This document shows positions 31,280 to 34,707 of a DNA stretch of 34,707 nt, one piece after another. The DNA lies in assembly GCA_003453695.1 (NCBI GenBank), contig DMNK01000098.1, positions 326 through 35,032 on the forward strand, in the 5' to 3' direction. The stretch comes from Acidimicrobiaceae bacterium. GTDB taxonomy: Bacteria; Actinomycetota; Acidimicrobiia; Acidimicrobiales; UBA8190. The notes below the pieces were generated by a model that saw only the letters and a list, made by a program, of their open reading frames with translations, did no database searches and had not been told where the DNA came from. Position 1 is the stretch's first letter. Each line of letters starts with the position of its first letter. The position numbers and the translations under genes were made by a program.

Positions 31280-32669
31280 AGCCGACGCCCGATATCACTT
31301 CGGGCCCCTCGAGCGGCGAGGGCTGGTGGCGGGATGGCGAGGGGGCCAGCTGGCGGTGGTGTCCGCCGGTCTGGTCGCCGCCGTGTTCGTGCTGCGCGGG
31401 CACGCCGGACTGGCCGGTGTCGCCGGGTCGGTCGTCCTGGTGGCGGTGTCGGTGGCCCTGGTCACCTGGCCCGTCGCCGGGCGCAGCGCCGAGCAGTGGG
31501 CACCCGATGCCGTGCGCCACGCCCGGACGACGGTGCGCCGACGACGCCACGGCACCGGGTCGCCCTTCACCGCGCTCTCGGTCGTGAGCGTCGACACCGG
31601 CGCCGGCCGCGCCCCGGCCGTGGTGCACGACGCCGTCTTGCGTACCTACACGGGCGTCCTCCCGGCGTGGGGCCATGGCTTTCTGTTGCAGGGGCTCACC
31701 GACAAGGCGATGCAGGTGGCGTCGTGGTCGAGTGTGCTCGCCGCGCTGGCACGCCAGGGGTCGGCCGTGCACCGGCTGCAATGGGTGGCCCGCTGCGTCC
31801 CCGACGACGGCAGCGAGCTCCGCCGTCACTGGGGACGCCAAGCGGTGCTGGCCCCCGACTCGCCGGCACAACATTCGTACGCGGCGTTGCTCGAGGCCGA
31901 CACGGTCTCGGCCCGCCGACACGAGGTCTGGCTGGCGGTGACCGTCGACGCCACCCGTTCGGCGCGAGCGGTGCGTGCCGCCGGTGGCGGCGACCGCGGG
32001 GCATGCGCCGTGGTGCTCCGGGAGGCGGCATGGCTGCGCCGGCAGCTGTCGGATGCCGGCATCGGCAGCGGGCCGCTCCTCGACAACTCGGCGATGGCGA
32101 GCTGCATGCGACGGCAGTTCGACGTCCCGACCAGTGCCGAGGTGGCTGTGCACCCGGCCTGGCCCTGGCCGATGGCCGTCGAGGCCGAATGGAGCCGGGC
32201 ACGTGTCGACGGCAGCTGGGTCGCCACGTACTGGGTGGCCGAGTGGCCGAGAAGGGAGGTCGGCCCTGAGTTCCTCGGGCCACTGCTTCTCGCCGACGTG
32301 CGGCGCACGGTGTCGGTCGTGATGGAGCCGCTGTCGAGTGTGGCGGCCACGCGCCATGTCGAGAAGGCGCGCACCGCCGATGTGGCCGATGCCGAGTTGC
32401 GCCGCCGTGGCGGGTTCCTGGCCACGGCACGGCGCCGCCGGGAAGAAGAGGTGCTGGCCGAACAGGAACGCGAGCTGACCGAGGGCCACGCGCAGTACCG
32501 CTTCACCGGCTACGTGACGGTGACCACGTCGACGTCGGAGGAACTCGAGGACGCCTGTGCCCGTACCGAGCAGGCGGGGGGGCGCTCGGGCATCGAGCTG
32601 CGCCGCTGCTACGGCGACCAGGCCCGGGCGCTCACCTGCACCCTCCCGCTCGGCCGCGGGCTGGCCTGA
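31269..32669 (+). CDS. SCO6880-like T4SS protein (VirB3/PrgI + VirB4 N-terminal-like)
   Basis: A 466-residue protein. Residues 1-80 hold two close membrane segments (QLAVVSAGLVAAVFVL and GVAGSVVLVAVSVALVTWPV), a VirB3/PrgI-like layout. The remainder is soluble and lacks Walker motifs. Stretches such as GFLLQGLTDKAMQVASWSSVLAALARQG, SYAALLEADTVSARRHEVWLAVTV and LVATARRRREEEVLAEQERELTEGHAQYRFTGYVTVT-like segments resemble the N-terminal part of VirB4. The GTG at 31269 has a GAGGAGGA site 8 bases upstream and overlaps the TrbL stop. It is the actinobacterial SCO6880 family. The ATPase half seems to be the next gene. Confidence 0.75.
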   Translation: MVDEADARYHFGPLERRGLVAGWRGGQLAVVSAGLVAAVFVLRGHAGLAGVAGSVVLVAVSVALVTWPVAGRSAEQWAPDAVRHARTTVRRRRHGTGSPFTALSVVSVDTGAGRAPAVVHDAVLRTYTGVLPAWGHGFLLQGLTDKAMQVASWSSVLAALARQGSAVHRLQWVARCVPDDGSELRRHWGRQAVLAPDSPAQHSYAALLEADTVSARRHEVWLAVTVDATRSARAVRAAGGGDRGACAVVLREAAWLRRQLSDAGIGSGPLLDNSAMASCMRRQFDVPTSAEVAVHPAWPWPMAVEAEWSRARVDGSWVATYWVAEWPRREVGPEFLGPLLLADVRRTVSVVMEPLSSVAATRHVEKARTADVADAELRRRGGFLATARRRREEEVLAEQERELTEGHAQYRFTGYVTVTTSTSEELEDACARTEQAGGRSGIELRRCYGDQARALTCTLPLGRGLA

Positions 32670-32688
32670 CGCTTCCGCCTGTCGCCCC

Positions 32689-33933
32689 GTGCCCGTGCCC
32701 GCCCACCAGGCCACCACGCGCCATCTCGGTGCGGCGTATCCCTTCGTCGCCGAGCGTGACCTCGGTGGCGGCGGCGTGCTCGTGGGAAGGGACCTCTTCG
32801 GCGGAGCCTTCGTGTACGACCCCTTCGTGCTCTACGGCCAGGGGGTGCTCAGCAATCCCAACATGGTCGTCTTCGGCCAGATCGGCCGGGGCAAGAGCGC
32901 CTTCGTGAAGAGCTACCTGTGGCGGCAGTCGGTGTTCGGGCGCCGGGCGTGGGTGGTGGATCCCAAAGGGGAGTACGGCGCCGTGGCGCGCGCCTGGGGC
33001 ACCGAGCCCATGGCGCTGCGACCGGGAGGGAGCCTCCGGTTGAACCCGCTCGACGCCGTGCACGGTGCAGAGCAGGACGCCGACGGCGCCGCTCGCAGTC
33101 GTGCCGAGCTGCTGGTGTCGTTGGCCGGCACCAGCCTGGAGCGCCCGCTGTCGCCCTGCGAACGCACCGCCGTCGAGCTGGCGGTGGGCGACGTCTCGCA
33201 GCGGACGGCGGTCCCCACCCTGCCCATGGTGGTGGAGGCACTGCTCGAGCCGGCGTCGTCGTCGGCAGCGGCCGTGCGCACCGACGCCGCCACGCTGGCC
33301 GCCGACGGACGTCAGGTGGCCCTCGAGCTGCGCCGCCTGGTGGCCGGCGACCTGCGGGGCATGTTCGACGGGCCGACCTCGGCGGCGCTCGACCTCGACG
33401 GTCCGATCGTCGTTCTCGACCTCTCCGCCGTCTACCACTCAGCGGCGTTGGGCGTGCTCATGACGTGCGCGGCGGCGTGGATGCGCGCCGCACTGCGCCG
33501 GGACGGCGGTGGCGGTCCCGTCCTGCTGGTCGTGGACGAGGCGTGGGCCATCCTCTCCAACCTCGGTGTGGCCCGATGGCTCCAGTCGTCGTGGAAGCTG
33601 TCGCGGGCCTGGGGCGTCTCCAACGTCGCCGTCCTGCACCGGGTCTCCGACCTGTCCGCCGCCGGGGCGGCGGGATCGGAACAGGTCGGGCTCTCTCAGG
33701 GCCTGCTGGCAGACTCCGAGACGCGCGTCCTCTATGCCCAGCCTCCAGAGGAGAGCGCGGCAGCGGCGTCGTTGCTCGGGTTGTCCGAGACCGAGCAGGA
33801 GCTGCTCGTGCGCCTGGGCCGCGGCGTGGCGCTGTGGCGGGTGGGCGGCCGGAGCTTCCTCGTGCAGCACAGGCTGTCCCCATACGAACGTGCGCTCGTC
33901 GACACCGACGCCCGCATGGCGGCGGGACGCTGA
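32689..33933 (+). CDS. VirB4-like conjugation ATPase
   Basis: A 414-residue P-loop ATPase. Walker A is FGQIGRGKSAFVK (about residues 63-75), followed by WVVDPKGEYGAVARAWG, and Walker B in PVLLVVDEAWAIL. A late motif LLADSETRVLYAQPPEE matches the VirB4/TraC group, and YDPFVLYGQGVLSNPNMVV precedes the P-loop as in VirB4. It powers substrate transfer and pilus assembly at the membrane. Only the ATPase half of a normal roughly 800-residue VirB4 is present. The GTG at 32689 starts just before the domain, 19 bases after the SCO6880-like stop. Confidence 0.82.
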   Translation: MPVPAHQATTRHLGAAYPFVAERDLGGGGVLVGRDLFGGAFVYDPFVLYGQGVLSNPNMVVFGQIGRGKSAFVKSYLWRQSVFGRRAWVVDPKGEYGAVARAWGTEPMALRPGGSLRLNPLDAVHGAEQDADGAARSRAELLVSLAGTSLERPLSPCERTAVELAVGDVSQRTAVPTLPMVVEALLEPASSSAAAVRTDAATLAADGRQVALELRRLVAGDLRGMFDGPTSAALDLDGPIVVLDLSAVYHSAALGVLMTCAAAWMRAALRRDGGGGPVLLVVDEAWAILSNLGVARWLQSSWKLSRAWGVSNVAVLHRVSDLSAAGAAGSEQVGLSQGLLADSETRVLYAQPPEESAAAASLLGLSETEQELLVRLGRGVALWRVGGRSFLVQHRLSPYERALVDTDARMAAGR

Positions 33934-33991
33934 GCCCCGAGACGGCCGAGCTGGTGTCGGCCCCCTCTGCACCTGTGCCCCGACGCCTCTC

Positions 33992-34707
33992 GTGACCGGT
34001 GCCGCCCATTTGGTCGTGGCCGCCGGGGCAGCCGCCGGAGTGGTGGCGCTCAGCCGGCCAGGTCGGCGCCGGCGAACACCAGGTGCCGGCGGCGACCACG
34101 CCCGCTGGGCGGGACGACGCGACCTTCGCCCGCTCGTCGTGCGCCGGCCCGGTGGCGGGCGGCTGGTGCTGGGCGCCGCCTGCGGACATCTGATCGCCGC
34201 CGAACGCGGGCACTCGGTGCTCGTGGTCGGCCCCACCCAGAGCTACAAGACGTCGGGCCTGGCCGTGCCGGCGCTGCTCGAGTGGGGCGGGCCCGTGCTG
34301 GCCGCCTCGGTGAAGTCCGACCTCGTCACCCACACGAGGGCGTGGCGGGGGCGACAGGGCGCGGTGTGGCTGTTCGACCCCACGGCGTCGACGGGCCTGG
34401 TGGCCGACCACTGGTCACCGCTCACCAGTGCCCGCACGTGGGCCGGTGCCCGCCGCGTCGCCCACAGCCTGTGCGCGGCGGCGCGCCCTGACTCCTCCTC
34501 GCTGGCCGACGTCGACTTCTGGTACTCGTCGGCGGCCAAGCTGCTGGCGCCGCTTCTGCTGGCGGCCGCCGTGTCGAGACGGACCATGGCCGACGTGGTG
34601 CGTTGGGTCGACGAGCAGGAACAGCTGGAGGTGGCCGACTCGCTGTTCGCCGCCGGGGAGCGCCAGGCCCTGCAAGCGGCCCGGGCCACGTGGGCGCGCG
34701 ACGACCG
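33992..34707 (+). CDS. T4SS coupling protein (TraG/VirD4-like), 5' part
   Basis: An open frame from GTG 33992 to the right edge (238 codons visible, no stop). A short hydrophobic N-terminus (AAHLVVAAGAAAGVVAL) leads to a basic linker (RPGRRRRTPGAGG). Then come VLVVGPTQSYKTSGLAVPALLEW (Walker A region), GPVLAASVKSDLVTHT, GAVWLFDPTAS, and WSPLTSARTWAGARRVAHSL. The FWYSSAAKLLAPLLLAAA segment belongs to the TraG/TraD family that brings DNA to the channel. The P-loop has Tyr where Gly is usual (SYKT for SGKT). It follows the ATPase by 58 bases and needs the rest of the gene for confirmation. Confidence 0.78.
   Translation, partial: MTGAAHLVVAAGAAAGVVALSRPGRRRRTPGAGGDHARWAGRRDLRPLVVRRPGGGRLVLGAACGHLIAAERGHSVLVVGPTQSYKTSGLAVPALLEWGGPVLAASVKSDLVTHTRAWRGRQGAVWLFDPTASTGLVADHWSPLTSARTWAGARRVAHSLCAAARPDSSSLADVDFWYSSAAKLLAPLLLAAAVSRRTMADVVRWVDEQEQLEVADSLFAAGERQALQAARATWARDD

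Overview
The window is about 34.7 kb of very GC-rich DNA with dense, tightly spaced genes on both strands. Many start codons are GTG, and stop and start codons often overlap as ATGA or GTGA. The gene content points to an actinobacterium: F420-dependent LLM and PPOX oxidoreductases, a clpS-DUF2017 pair, ctaA/ctaB heme A genes, a SenX3-RegX3-like two-component pair, and an actinobacterial-type conjugation module (DUF6112, TrbL-like, SCO6880-like, VirB4-like, TraG-like). An acidimicrobial or related soil or aquatic lineage is my inference; no 16S rRNA gene is present.

Positions 1-9.7 kb hold accessory metabolism in small units: the start of a flavin disulfide oxidoreductase, an RsbW-like ATPase-fold protein, two LLM/F420 enzymes, a lipoprotein, an SDR coupled to a secreted CocE-type hydrolase, a CorA-like transporter, two NTF2-like proteins and an AhpD-like protein. 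A short metal-response-like unit follows: a thioredoxin-fold protein and a Cys-containing membrane protein behind a MerR-type promoter.

Positions 9.7-17.2 kb hold a Kelch lipoprotein coupled to a membrane-anchored YVTN propeller, a truncated SDR remnant overlapping a carboxymuconolactone-decarboxylase-like gene, and a divergent pair of FabH-like genes, the second without its catalytic cysteine. Next comes an SRPBCC / CoA-binding / PPOX cluster preceded by DosR-like boxes.

Positions 17.2-29.7 kb look like core chromosome. They contain tRNA-Phe, -Asp and -Glu (minus strand), a peptidase-S51-like/CysRS-C-terminal fusion, DUF2017, clpS and ctaA on the minus strand, with ctaB divergent. A methyltransferase and an SDR follow, then a four-gene minus-strand operon (ABC ATPase, ABC permease, SLOG-family protein, Lon-substrate-binding-domain protein), serS, and regX3/senX3-like genes.

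From about 29.75 kb to the right edge, a plus-strand type IV secretion operon starts at a clear sigma-A-like promoter and runs off the window inside a coupling-protein gene. It looks like the left part of a conjugative or mobilisable element, or a resident T4SS. No integrase, relaxase or attachment site is visible here. The most interesting leads are the S51-CysRS fusion, the DosR-box cluster, the half-dead ketosynthase pair, the MerR-type mini-operon and the apparently split VirB4.
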